Positions 16,046 to 24,884 of a stretch of DNA of 53,527 nucleotides are shown here, one piece after another. The stretch is from Austwickia sp. TVS 96-490-7B (GTDB lineage Bacteria > Actinomycetota > Actinomycetes > Actinomycetales > Dermatophilaceae), in contig NZ_JAHPZL010000006.1 in the NCBI RefSeq assembly GCF_019331795.1, positions 18,684 through 72,210 of the forward strand, given 5' to 3'. The notes under the pieces were generated by a model. It had not been told where the DNA came from and did not search any database. It saw only the letters and a list, made by a program, of their open reading frames with translations. The stretch's first letter is position 1. The number at the start of each line of letters is the position of its first letter. The position numbers and the translations under genes were made by a program.

Positions 16046-18397
16046 TTACTCGCCTAACGCGGCTGGGATGGTCCGGCGGTGCGCTGCTGACAGTTCAGCC
16101 ACCGACACCTCACCCACCCCAGCTACCGCAACATGCTCGCCACCGGTGCGCCCCACCGAGACACAGGGCACCCCGTGCTCAGCGGCGAGTGCGTGGACGT
16201 CGTCGAGGTGCGTTGCGTGGACGGCGATCAGGCAGCGCGCGGTGGATTCGGCGTACAGGGCGGTGAAGGTGTCGATGGTGTCGCGGTGTTGGAGGGCGGT
16301 CAGGTCGAGGTGGGCGCCGATCCCGTGGGCGATGGCGGCTTCGGTGACGGCGATGGCTAGTCCGCCGTCGGACAGGTCGTGGGCTGCGGCAAGCAGTCCG
16401 CGGTGTGCGCCGTCGATGAGGACATTGGCGAGGGCTCGTTCGGCGGCCAAGTCGACGGTGGGTGGGTGGCCGCCGAGGTGGTGGTGGACGACGTCGGCCC
16501 AGGTGGAGCCGCCGAATTCGTCGCGGGTGACGCCGAGGAGCAGGAGGTGCAGGTCGGGGTCGGTCCAGGACGAGGGGGTACGGCGGGTGACGTTGTCGAT
16601 GACGCCGAGGACGCCGACGACGGGGGTGGGGTGGATGGCGACGTCGCCGGTCTGGTTGTAGAAGGACACGTTGCCGCCGGTGACGGGGATGCCGAGGTCG
16701 CGGCATCCTTCGGCGAGTCCTTGGATGGTTTGTGCGAATTGCCACATGACGGCGGGATCTTCGGGGGATCCGAAGTTGAGGCAGTCGGTGACGGCCAGGG
16801 GGCGGGCGCCGGTGGTGGCGACGTTGCGGTAAGCCTCAGCGAGAGCGGCTTGGGCGCCGACGTACGGGTCGAGTCGGCAGTAGCGGCTGTTGCCGTCGGT
16901 GGACAGGGCGACGCCGCGTCCGGTGGTCTCGTCGACGCGGATGACCCCGGCGTCGTGGGGGGTGGCTAGGGTTGTGTTGCCCATGACGTAGCGGTCGTAT
17001 TGGTCGGTGATCCAGCGTGTGTCGGCGAGGTTGGGGGCGGCGATGAGGGTGCGCAGGGTGTCGATGATCTCGCCAGCGGTGACAGGTCGGGGCAGGTCGC
17101 GGGGAGTGTTGGCTTGCAGCGCGTCTTGGTCGGCGGGGCGGGCCAGGGGACGCTGATAGACGGGGCCGTCGTGGGCGACGGATCGGGGTGGGACGTCGAC
17201 GATGATCTCGCCGTGGGAGAACACCCGGAGACGATCACCAGGGACGACTTCACCGCAGACGGTCGCTTCGACGTCCCATCGTGCGCAGATCGCTAGGAAC
17301 TCCGCCAGCTTCGCCGGTTCGACGACGGCCATCATTCGTTCCTGGGATTCGCTCATGAGGATTTCCTCAGGGGCGAGGGTGGGGTCGCGCAGCGGGACGT
17401 CGTCGAGCCAGACGTCCATGCCGCCGTCACCGGCACCGGCGAGTTCAGACCAGGCGCAAGACAGTCCGGCGGCGCCGAGGTCTTGGATGCCGTCGACGAC
17501 GCCAGCGGCGTACAAGTCGAGGCAGCATTCGATGAGGATTTTTTCCATGAACGGGTCGCCGACTTGCACGCTAGGGCGTTTGGTCGGTCCGTCAGCGTCG
17601 AAGGTCGCGCTGGCCAGCACTGAGGCGCCACCGATCCCGTCGCCGCCGGTGCGGGCACCGAAGAGGACGACTTTGTTGCCGACGCCGGAGGCGTGTGCGG
17701 TGTGGATGTCTTCGATCCGCATCGCCCCAACGCACAGCGCGTTGACCAGCGGGTTGCCTTGATAGCAGGGGTCAAAGACGACTTCGCCACCGATATTTGG
17801 CAGGCCCAGACAGTTGCCGTACCCGCCGATGCCGGCGACGACACCCGGCAGGACCCGGTGGGTGTCGGGGTGGTCGAGGGCGCCGAATCGCAGCGGATCC
17901 ATCACCGCGATGGGGCGGGCGCCCATCGCCATGATGTCCCGGACGATGCCACCGATACCGGTCGCGGCGCCTTGGTAAGGCTCGACGTACGACGGATGGT
18001 TATGTGATTCGACTTTGAAAGTGACCGCCCACCCATCGCCAATGTCGACAACACCGGCGTTTTCCCCGATCCCGACGAGCATCGCAGCGCGCATCTCGTC
18101 GGTGAGGTTGTCAGCGAAGTGATGGAAGTGGGTTTTGGAGGACTTGTAAGAGCAGTGTTCGGACCACATCACGGAATACATGGCCAGTTCACCGCCGGTG
18201 GGGCGGCGGCCCAGGATCTCCCGAATCCGCGCGTATTCCTCGTCGTTCAGGCCGAGCTCACGGTAAGGCAGAGGATGGTCGGGGGTGGCTCGGGCACGAT
18301 CCACGGTGTCGAGGACGGCGTCACGAGCGGTTGGTGCGGCGATGACATCGGCGTCAAGGCCAGGTCGACGGTGCTGGTCAGTTGGTGTCTCAGACAC
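16046..18397 (-). CDS. purL: Phosphoribosylformylglycinamidine synthase subunit PurL
   Basis: 783-residue large subunit of FGAM synthase: ATP-dependent amidation of FGAR using ammonia from PurQ, step 4 of purine synthesis. This is the short PurL form that works with separate PurS and PurQ. Motifs: [50 protein letters not shown] and [15 protein letters not shown] start at 18397 with GGGGG upstream, 2 bp after the purQ stop. Completes the purS-purQ-purL operon. Confidence 0.98.
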   Translation of the reverse strand: MSETPTDQHRRPGLDADVIAAPTARDAVLDTVDRARATPDHPLPYRELGLNDEEYARIREILGRRPTGGELAMYSVMWSEHCSYKSSKTHFHHFADNLTDEMRAAMLVGIGENAGVVDIGDGWAVTFKVESHNHPSYVEPYQGAATGIGGIVRDIMAMGARPIAVMDPLRFGALDHPDTHRVLPGVVAGIGGYGNCLGLPNIGGEVVFDPCYQGNPLVNALCVGAMRIEDIHTAHASGVGNKVVLFGARTGGDGIGGASVLASATFDADGPTKRPSVQVGDPFMEKILIECCLDLYAAGVVDGIQDLGAAGLSCAWSELAGAGDGGMDVWLDDVPLRDPTLAPEEILMSESQERMMAVVEPAKLAEFLAICARWDVEATVCGEVVPGDRLRVFSHGEIIVDVPPRSVAHDGPVYQRPLARPADQDALQANTPRDLPRPVTAGEIIDTLRTLIAAPNLADTRWITDQYDRYVMGNTTLATPHDAGVIRVDETTGRGVALSTDGNSRYCRLDPYVGAQAALAEAYRNVATTGARPLAVTDCLNFGSPEDPAVMWQFAQTIQGLAEGCRDLGIPVTGGNVSFYNQTGDVAIHPTPVVGVLGVIDNVTRRTPSSWTDPDLHLLLLGVTRDEFGGSTWADVVHHHLGGHPPTVDLAAERALANVLIDGAHRGLLAAAHDLSDGGLAIAVTEAAIAHGIGAHLDLTALQHRDTIDTFTALYAESTARCLIAVHATHLDDVHALAAEHGVPCVSVGRTGGEHVAVAGVGEVSVAELSAAHRRTIPAALGE

Positions 18398-18399
18398 GA

Positions 18400-19071
18400 T
18401 CAGGCCCCCACGAGGTGATGCAGGACGGATGTGAAGAAGGGGCGCCCGTCGAGTCCGGGGCCGAAGCCTTCCTCGACGCAGTGCTCCGGGTGCGGCATCA
18501 AGCCGACGACGTTGCCGCGGTCATTGCAGATCCCAGCGATGTCGGCGTACGAGCCATTGGGGTTGTCCCCGACGTAGCGGAAGACCACCCGGCCTTCTCC
18601 TTCGATCTCTTCGATGGTGCGGGCGTCAGCGACGAAGCACCCTTCACCGTTTTTCAGCACGATGGTGATCTCTTGCCCGTCGGTGAAGTCACCCGTCCAC
18701 GCCGTGTGAGTGTTGTCGACGCGCAACCGCTGGTCACGACACACGAAGCGCCGACCAGCGTTGCGGGACAGCGCACCCGGCAGCAGATGCGACTCGCACA
18801 GCACTTGGAAGCCGTTGCAGATCCCCAACACGGGAAGGCCACCCCGGGCAGCATCAACCAGGGGGGTCATCACCGGGGCGAACCTGGCGATCGCGCCGCA
18901 ACGCAGGTAGTCGCCGTAACTGAACCCACCAGGCAAGATCACCGCGTCCACGCCGTGCAGGTCAGCGTCAGCGTGCCACAACGACACCGGTTCGGCACCA
19001 GCAAGACGCACCGCACGAGACGCATCCCGGTCATCGAGGGTCCCAGGGAAGGTGACCACACCGATACGCAT
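18400..19071 (-). CDS. purQ: Phosphoribosylformylglycinamidine synthase subunit PurQ
   Basis: 223-residue class I glutamine amidotransferase that supplies ammonia to PurL. The nucleophile Cys is in [11 protein letters not shown], and the catalytic His and Glu in [12 protein letters not shown]-terminal [16 protein letters not shown] and [16 protein letters not shown] are PurQ signatures. Normal length. The start overlaps the purS stop by one base (TGATG). Confidence 0.98.
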   Translation of the reverse strand: MRIGVVTFPGTLDDRDASRAVRLAGAEPVSLWHADADLHGVDAVILPGGFSYGDYLRCGAIARFAPVMTPLVDAARGGLPVLGICNGFQVLCESHLLPGALSRNAGRRFVCRDQRLRVDNTHTAWTGDFTDGQEITIVLKNGEGCFVADARTIEEIEGEGRVVFRYVGDNPNGSYADIAGICNDRGNVVGLMPHPEHCVEEGFGPGLDGRPFFTSVLHHLVGA

Positions 19072-19499
19072 CAGTCGTCATCCCCGGTGTGGACGGCACC
19101 GCCGAGGCCGTGCAACCGGTCCGTGTCGACGGGGGTCCGTCGACCGCGCTCCCGGCCCGGGTTGGAGCCCGCCGGGATCGGCCCGATCGCTCCCCAACTC
19201 TCGGGGTTGTCCTCGTCATCCCAGTCGTAGCCCCCCTGTCGTGCGCTGTCGTGGGCAGCGTCCCGGACAGAGACGACGTCCTCCATCACGGGGTTGGACA
19301 ACAAGGTGCGGGCGGCTTCTTCCGCAGCGGCGAGCACCTCCGGGGTGACCTCACCGTCCACGTCCAATGTGAAACGTTTGCCTTGGCGTACCGAGGTGAA
19401 CTGGGTGAAGCCCAGTCGCGGTAGCGCACCGGCCACTGCGTGGCCTTGCGGGTCGAGGATCTCCGGTTTGAGCATGACGTCGACGACGACAGTTCCCAT
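19071..19499 (-). CDS. purS: Phosphoribosylformylglycinamidine synthase subunit PurS, extended
   Basis: 142-residue PurS, the small subunit that bridges PurL and PurQ. The canonical domain is residues 1-80: [19 protein letters not shown], then [14 protein letters not shown] and an [17 protein letters not shown] helix. Typical PurS ends near residue 80. Here a further 60 or so residues follow, acidic ([12 protein letters not shown]), then basic (GRERGRR), then a Gly/Asp tail. ATG at 19499 has AGGAG 10 bases upstream; the longer in-frame reading is without similarity. First gene of purSQL, overlapping purQ by one base. Confidence 0.92.
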   Translation of the reverse strand: MGTVVVDVMLKPEILDPQGHAVAGALPRLGFTQFTSVRQGKRFTLDVDGEVTPEVLAAAEEAARTLLSNPVMEDVVSVRDAAHDSARQGGYDWDDEDNPESWGAIGPIPAGSNPGRERGRRTPVDTDRLHGLGGAVHTGDDD

Positions 19500-19651
19500 G
19501 GTGAGGTGGCTCCTGTACGGCGGGTTCGGGGGCCTCGCGCGCTGCAGTGCGCGCACACGAACAGCCCAGGACAACGAGGCACCGTCCGGGCCGTTCGCCG
19601 ACAACGTCTCCACCCTAGCGGGATGCACCTAGCCACCGGCGAGACGGTCTC

Positions 19652-21742
19652 ATGGGAAGCCGTGCCACCATGACCGTCGTGAATTCCGACTCCTCGGGTG
19701 CCGAGCACCCACCCCGCCACGTGGATGTCGATCCGGTGGCTGAGGCGTTTATCGAGAGCTCCTCGAACGCTCCTGGCTGCGACGTGGTCCAGCCGACTGA
19801 GTCCTCCCCGCTGCTGCCCAATGAGACAGCTGCGATGACCCCGCCCCCCACATCCACTGACCAGGGGCGGCAGAAGCTTCCCTTTCTCACCTTGGCCGCG
19901 CTGGGCATTGTCTTCGGTGACATCGGCACCAGCCCGCTGTATTCACTGCAGACCGTGTTCAGCATCGACCAGCATGCGGTGGCACCGACCCCGCAGAACG
20001 TCTACGGAGTGATCTCCTTAGTGTTCTGGTCGATCACCACGATCGTGTCCGTCAAATACGTCGCTCTGGTGATGCGCGCCCATAACCAGGGCGAAGGGGG
20101 GATCCTCGCGCTCACCGCGCTGCTGCGCGACTCGTTGCGCACCGCTCGCGGCGTCCAAGCAGTCACCGTGCTGGGCATCGTCGGAGCCGCACTGTTTTAC
20201 GGCGATTCGGTGATCACCCCGGCGATTTCGGTGATGTCAGCGGTGGAAGGCCTGAACGTCGCCAACCCTGCTCTGGAGGATTACATCCTGCCGATCTCGG
20301 TGACGATCCTCACCGTGCTGTTCCTCGTCCAACGGTTTGGCACCGCCGTGGTGGGGCGCGCGTTCGGGCCGGTCATGGTGCTGTGGTTTGGCACGATCGC
20401 CGCGTTGGGGGTGCCGCCGGTGCTGGCTCATCCGCAGATCATCGGTGCCCTGTCCCCGACGCACGCGGTCGTTTTTGCCGCGGAAGAACCGATGATCGGG
20501 TTCATCGCGATGGGTGCGGTGGTGTTGACGATCACCGGCGCCGAGGCCCTGTACGCCGACATGGGTCATTTCGGGGCAAAACCGATCCGGTTGGCATGGT
20601 TTTTCGTGGTGCTGCCGTGCCTGATTGTGAACTACTTGGGGCAAGGCGCGGAGATCCTCGCCGACCCGAAAGCCATCGACAACCCGTTTTTCCGGTTAGC
20701 GCCGTCCTGGGCGACAGTGCCGCTCGTGGTCCTGGCGACGGTGGCCACCGTCATCGCGTCGCAGGCGGTGATCTCCGGGGCGTTCTCGGTGTCTCACCAG
20801 GCAGTCCACATGGGGCTGATGCCGCGGCTGTCGGTGCGGCACACCTCGAAGGAAGAGGGCGGGCAGATTTATGTGCCCACCGTCAACTGGCTGCTCTATT
20901 TCGGGGTGTTGCTGCTGATCGCAGGGTTCCCGGACTCCTCTCATTTGGCCAACGCCTACGGCCTGGCGGTGACGGGCACGCTGATCCTGACGACGGTGCT
21001 CTTCCTCGGCTTGGCCGACAAGGTGTGGGGCTGGCCGATATGGGTGCTCGTGGTGATCGCCGTCCTTGTTGGCGGCTTGGAAGCAGTGTTTTTCAGCGCG
21101 AACCTGACCAAGGTGCTGCACGGCGGCTGGTTGCCGGTCCTCATCGCTGGCACGTTGATTTTTGTGATGACCACCTGGATGCGTGGCGCCATACTGGTAC
21201 GTCGTCGCCGCGCCGAACTGGAAGGGCCGTTGCGCCCATGGATCGAAACAGTCCGATCACTGGATATTCCCCGGGTGCCGGGGACCGCGGTGTTCTTGCA
21301 CGCCAACCCGGACACGGTGCCGCTGGCGTTGAAGGAAAACCTACGATTCAACCACGTCCTGCATGAGCAGATCGCGATCGTCACGGTCGTCGTGCAAAAC
21401 ATTCCCCATGTACGGCACGTAGACCGGGTCACCTTTGACGATCTGGGATACACCGATGACGGGATCTGTCACGTCCAGATCCGGCTGGGTTTCAACGACT
21501 CTCAGAACGTCCCGGTCGGGCTGTCCTGGGGGGCAGGCAAGAGCGAAGAATTCCACATCGACCCGGATGAGGCCCGCTACTTCCTGTCCTTGCTGAAGAT
21601 CCATGCCACCGAGGGATCTGGGTTGACCCGGTGGCGGCACAAAATCTTCGTGTGGCTGACCCACAACGAAGGAGACCGCACCGTGGCTTTCCACCTGCCG
21701 CCGTCCCGGACTGCCGTGATGGGCGGCTCGTTGTCGATCTAA
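19652..21742 (+). CDS. kup: KUP-family potassium transporter
   Basis: 696-residue potassium uptake protein of the KUP/HAK/KT family. A non-conserved N-terminal extension of about 70 residues precedes the first membrane segment LAALGIVFGDIGTSPLYSLQTVF, the family signature. About 12 membrane segments follow; GEGGILALTALL and FYGDSVITPAISVMSAVEG are diagnostic. The C-terminal cytoplasmic domain starts near residue 510. Two ATG starts, 19652 and 19670, are possible, neither with a strong ribosome site. Divergent from purS. Confidence 0.95.
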   Translation: MGSRATMTVVNSDSSGAEHPPRHVDVDPVAEAFIESSSNAPGCDVVQPTESSPLLPNETAAMTPPPTSTDQGRQKLPFLTLAALGIVFGDIGTSPLYSLQTVFSIDQHAVAPTPQNVYGVISLVFWSITTIVSVKYVALVMRAHNQGEGGILALTALLRDSLRTARGVQAVTVLGIVGAALFYGDSVITPAISVMSAVEGLNVANPALEDYILPISVTILTVLFLVQRFGTAVVGRAFGPVMVLWFGTIAALGVPPVLAHPQIIGALSPTHAVVFAAEEPMIGFIAMGAVVLTITGAEALYADMGHFGAKPIRLAWFFVVLPCLIVNYLGQGAEILADPKAIDNPFFRLAPSWATVPLVVLATVATVIASQAVISGAFSVSHQAVHMGLMPRLSVRHTSKEEGGQIYVPTVNWLLYFGVLLLIAGFPDSSHLANAYGLAVTGTLILTTVLFLGLADKVWGWPIWVLVVIAVLVGGLEAVFFSANLTKVLHGGWLPVLIAGTLIFVMTTWMRGAILVRRRRAELEGPLRPWIETVRSLDIPRVPGTAVFLHANPDTVPLALKENLRFNHVLHEQIAIVTVVVQNIPHVRHVDRVTFDDLGYTDDGICHVQIRLGFNDSQNVPVGLSWGAGKSEEFHIDPDEARYFLSLLKIHATEGSGLTRWRHKIFVWLTHNEGDRTVAFHLPPSRTAVMGGSLSI

Positions 21743-21756
21743 GCGGGACAACTCAT

Positions 21757-21799
21757 CCGGGCGGGGTGCCGGGCTTGATAGATCTCACACCCCGCCCGG
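21757..21799 (+). terminator. kup terminator hairpin
   Basis: A perfect 12-bp stem CCGGGCGGGGTG / CACCCCGCCCGG with a 19-base loop, 14 bp after the kup stop. Confidence 0.65.
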
Positions 21800-21860
21800 A
21801 CCGAGCAGAGCCCGATATTCATCCTCACAGCTACCAGAACCACCTGGCCGACACGCTAAA

Positions 21861-22031
21861 GTGACACAAACTCTAGCTTTATATGCGGCAACAGCATCCA
21901 GCATTGCCATCTACATGGCAGTAACACTTCTTGCTGGAATGCCAGCCTGGAATGTTGTTGGAACGCCACCCATAGATGACGTCAGAAAATATGACGATGT
22001 CGATGCCGGGCGCACGGAAAACGGCGGATAG
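21861..22031 (+). CDS. Possible 56-residue membrane peptide
   Basis: A GTG-initiated short frame in an AT-rich gap between kup and purC. Residues 3-30 are hydrophobic, with SSIAIYMAVTLLAGMPAW likely spanning the membrane. A charged tail with DDVRKYDDVDAG follows. No ribosome site is visible, so it would have to be leaderless or is not translated. The membrane segment followed by a charged tail is protein-like, but chance cannot be excluded. No family recognised. Confidence 0.3.
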   Translation: MTQTLALYAATASSIAIYMAVTLLAGMPAWNVVGTPPIDDVRKYDDVDAGRTENGG

Positions 22032-22098
22032 CCGAGGTGGATGAGATGGGCACTGTCAGTGGCCCAGTGCGCATGACGGGCGGTCTCGTACAGCTCGG

Positions 22099-22131
22099 GC
22101 AGGTGCCAGACCTGCTAGATCTGGCACCTGC
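22099..22131 (-). terminator. purC terminator hairpin
   Basis: A perfect 12-bp stem GCAGGTGCCAGA / TCTGGCACCTGC with a 9-base loop, 22 bp past the purC stop. Confidence 0.65.
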
Positions 22132-22152
22132 TCGATGTGGAAAGACTCCACT

Positions 22153-23067
22153 TCACAGCTGCAGATGGCATCCGGTCAACGTCTCATACGCCTGCACATA
22201 CGTCGCCCGGGTGCGTTCCACAACATCCTCAGGTAACGGCGGTGGAGTGTGGCCGCTGCGTCGGTCCCAGCCGCTAGCGGGAGACGTCAACCAGTCCCGC
22301 ACATATTGTTTGTCGTAACTGCGTTGTGGCTGACCAGGGCAGTAGTCCGCTGCTGGCCAGAATCGGGAACTGTCCGGGGTGAGCACCTCGTCTGCGAGCA
22401 TCACCGTGCCGTCGGGGGCGACGCCGTACTCCACTTTGGTGTCAGCGATGAGGATGCCGCGGGGCGCAGCGATCCGCCCCGCCAGCGACAGGATGCCGGT
22501 CGTGAGTTCCGCGACTCGGGCTGCGGTGTGTGGCCCGATCAGCTCAGCGACCTCCGCTGCGGTCATCGGTGCGTCGTGTGCGCCGACCGCGGCTTTCGAC
22601 GTAGGGGTAAAGATCGGCATTTCTAAAGCGCTGGCTTCGCCCAGACCCGGCGGCAGCGACACCCCGCACACACTGCCACTCACCTGATATTCGGCCAGTC
22701 CCGACCCGGTCAGGTAGGCCCGGGCGATGCATTCCACGGGGAGCATCTCTAACCGACGTACCAGTACCGCTCGACCGGCGACCTGCGCGGGCACCTCCGT
22801 GGACAGCACGTGGTGGGGGACTAGATCGGCGAGCTGCTCGAACCACCACAGGCTCAGCTGGGTCAGCACGATGCCTTTGTCGGGGATCACCGAGTCCAGC
22901 ACGAAGTCGTAGGCGGAGATCCGGTCGCTGGCGACCAGTAACAGCTGGTCAGGAACCTCTTCGCCGGTGGTCGGATCCACGGGCACATAGAGATCCCGGA
23001 CCTTCCCGGACGCCAGATGCCGATAACCGGGGAGGTGAGGTGCAGATACCGTCGAAGCGGGAGACAT
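22153..23067 (-). CDS. purC: SAICAR synthase PurC
   Basis: 304-residue phosphoribosylaminoimidazole-succinocarboxamide synthase: ATP-dependent joining of CAIR and aspartate, step 8 of purine synthesis. Motifs: SGKVRDLYV, LLVASDRISAYDFVL, PVECIARAYLTGSG, ADTKVEYG and LTPDSSRFWP with SYDKQYVRDWL. Length is normal for the single-domain actinobacterial form. Followed on the same strand, in upstream order, by purD with a 24-bp gap, so purD-purC are probably co-transcribed. Confidence 0.98.
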   Translation of the reverse strand: MSPASTVSAPHLPGYRHLASGKVRDLYVPVDPTTGEEVPDQLLLVASDRISAYDFVLDSVIPDKGIVLTQLSLWWFEQLADLVPHHVLSTEVPAQVAGRAVLVRRLEMLPVECIARAYLTGSGLAEYQVSGSVCGVSLPPGLGEASALEMPIFTPTSKAAVGAHDAPMTAAEVAELIGPHTAARVAELTTGILSLAGRIAAPRGILIADTKVEYGVAPDGTVMLADEVLTPDSSRFWPAADYCPGQPQRSYDKQYVRDWLTSPASGWDRRSGHTPPPLPEDVVERTRATYVQAYETLTGCHLQL

Positions 23068-23091
23068 CAGGGGCCTTTCAGTCAGGTCGGT

Positions 23092-24396
23092 TTAGTCACG
23101 TACCGGGAGCGGAACCCACACCTGGCCTTGTTCAGCGGCCAGAGCGATATCACGGCGATGGTGACTGCCCCGCACCGAAATCACGTCGACAGCCGCATAC
23201 GCCACCTGCCGGGCTGCCCCCAGGTCCGGGCCAACTCCCACCACCGAAAGCACCCGACCACCGGAGCTGACCAGCTGTTCCCCGGACTGGGCTGTGCCGG
23301 CATGCAGGACGTACGCCGGTTCGTTGACCTGGTCCACCCCGTCGATCGGGTCACCTTTGCGCGGACCTTCCGGGTAGCCCTGGGCGGCGACGACCACGGT
23401 CACAGCGTGGTCGGTGGACCAGCGCAGCGGCGGGTGCGCTGCCAACGTCCCGGTCGCTGCGGCGTACAGCAATCCGCCGAGCGGGGTGCGCAACCGGGCC
23501 AGCACGACTTGGGTCTCAGGGTCCCCGAACCGGGCGTTGAACTCGACCACTCGCAACCCGCGGGAGGTCAGCGCCAATCCGACGTACAAGATCCCCACGA
23601 AGGGTGTCCCCCGATCCCGCATGTGCGCGACGGTCGGCTCGGCGATGCGGGTGACCACTTCGGCCACCAAATCGGTCGGCGCCCAGTCCAATGGTGAATA
23701 TGCACCCATGCCACCGGTGTTGGGGCCTTCATCGCCGTCCAGGGCTCGTTTGAAGTCTTGCGCTGGCGCGAGCGGAACCACACTCGTCCCATCCGTGACA
23801 CAAAATAGCGACACTTCCGGTCCGTCCAGGTATTCCTCGACGACTACCGTCGGCATCCGCCCTGTCGCCTCTTCAGGGCGGTTCAAGCACTGCGCTGCAT
23901 GGGCCATCGCCGTCATCCGGTTGTCGGTGACCACAACGCCTTTCCCCGCCGCGAGCCCGTCGTCTTTCACGACGTACGGCGAACCCAACACGTCCAGGGC
24001 TTCAGCCACCTCATCGACGGTGGTGCACACACGCGCCGCGGCGGTCGGCACTCCCGCCGCGGCCATCACGTCCTTCGCAAAGGATTTACTGCCCTCCAAT
24101 GCGGCGGCCGCCGCATCTGGGCCAAAGCAGGCGATCCCAGACTCACGGACTGCGTTTGCGACCCCAGCCACGAGCGGCGCCTCCGGGCCGATCACGACTA
24201 GATCTGCTCCCACCTCCCGGGCCAACGCGGTGACCGCTACGGGGTCGGTCGGGTCGGCCAACGGACACAGCGTCGCAGAGGACGCCATCCCCGGATTGCC
24301 GGGAGCGGCAAACAAGCCGTCGACCTGGGGATCTGCTGCGAGCGAATGGACGAGGGCATGTTCACGGGCGCCGGATCCGACGACGAGGATCTTCAC
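23092..24396 (-). CDS. purD: Phosphoribosylamine-glycine ligase PurD
   Basis: 434-residue GAR synthetase, step 2 of purine synthesis, ATP-grasp fold. Motifs: MKILVVGSGAREHAL at the N-terminus, VIGPEAPLVAGVANA, GSKSFAKDVMAAAGVPT, YVVKDDGLAAGKGV, GPNTGGMGAYSP and FNARFGDPETQV. All catalytic segments are intact. ATG start at 24396. Confidence 0.98.
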   Translation of the reverse strand: MKILVVGSGAREHALVHSLAADPQVDGLFAAPGNPGMASSATLCPLADPTDPVAVTALAREVGADLVVIGPEAPLVAGVANAVRESGIACFGPDAAAAALEGSKSFAKDVMAAAGVPTAAARVCTTVDEVAEALDVLGSPYVVKDDGLAAGKGVVVTDNRMTAMAHAAQCLNRPEEATGRMPTVVVEEYLDGPEVSLFCVTDGTSVVPLAPAQDFKRALDGDEGPNTGGMGAYSPLDWAPTDLVAEVVTRIAEPTVAHMRDRGTPFVGILYVGLALTSRGLRVVEFNARFGDPETQVVLARLRTPLGGLLYAAATGTLAAHPPLRWSTDHAVTVVVAAQGYPEGPRKGDPIDGVDQVNEPAYVLHAGTAQSGEQLVSSGGRVLSVVGVGPDLGAARQVAYAAVDVISVRGSHHRRDIALAAEQGQVWVPLPVRD

Positions 24397-24884
24397 GACC
24401 CCAGCCTAACGAGGGGCATCCCCAGGCGAACACCCTGGGCGGCTGCGCTTCCGGTGTCTCTGACCTGTCGTGGCCCTCACTGCGGCATCGCCACGGACGT
24501 CCCCGAGGAACAGGGGGGTCCTCCCCGGGGAAACGCCCGCGGCACCTCGGCCCGTCAGGGGGAGCCGGGCGGAGGTATCGGCTCGGCCAGCGCCAGGAGC
24601 CGACGTCATCCACACTGGCAAACCCAGCAAGAGAGGTAAAGGCGACGCGCCCAACGGTGCGCCCACCGGTTGACACCAGCCGCGGACGCCCCGGTGCCGG
24701 ATCCGGTCAGCGTAGACCGATAAACTGTCGGACTCCCCGGTCATCGCTACGCCGCCAGAACGGACGGCCATCGAGTCGATGCCACCAGCGGCGGATCACC
24801 GGAGAGACGCTGGTGCACAACGGTATTGAATTTCGACGTCACACGTCGCCGCTGGACGGGCGGCGCGCAATGAGAGAGGTGCAC
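24397..24884. other. Divergent intergenic region purD / helR
   Basis: About 490 bp holding the promoters of purD and the HelR-like gene. No gene with family similarity is seen; the in-frame upstream extension of the HelR reading frame is not conserved. GC-rich short inverted repeats are present around 24500-24540 but no known riboswitch was recognised. No rifamycin-associated element with a clear inverted repeat was found by eye. Confidence 0.35.

Noticed and set aside
24397-24884. Purine riboswitch upstream of purD
   Set aside because: No purine aptamer core could be recognised by eye.
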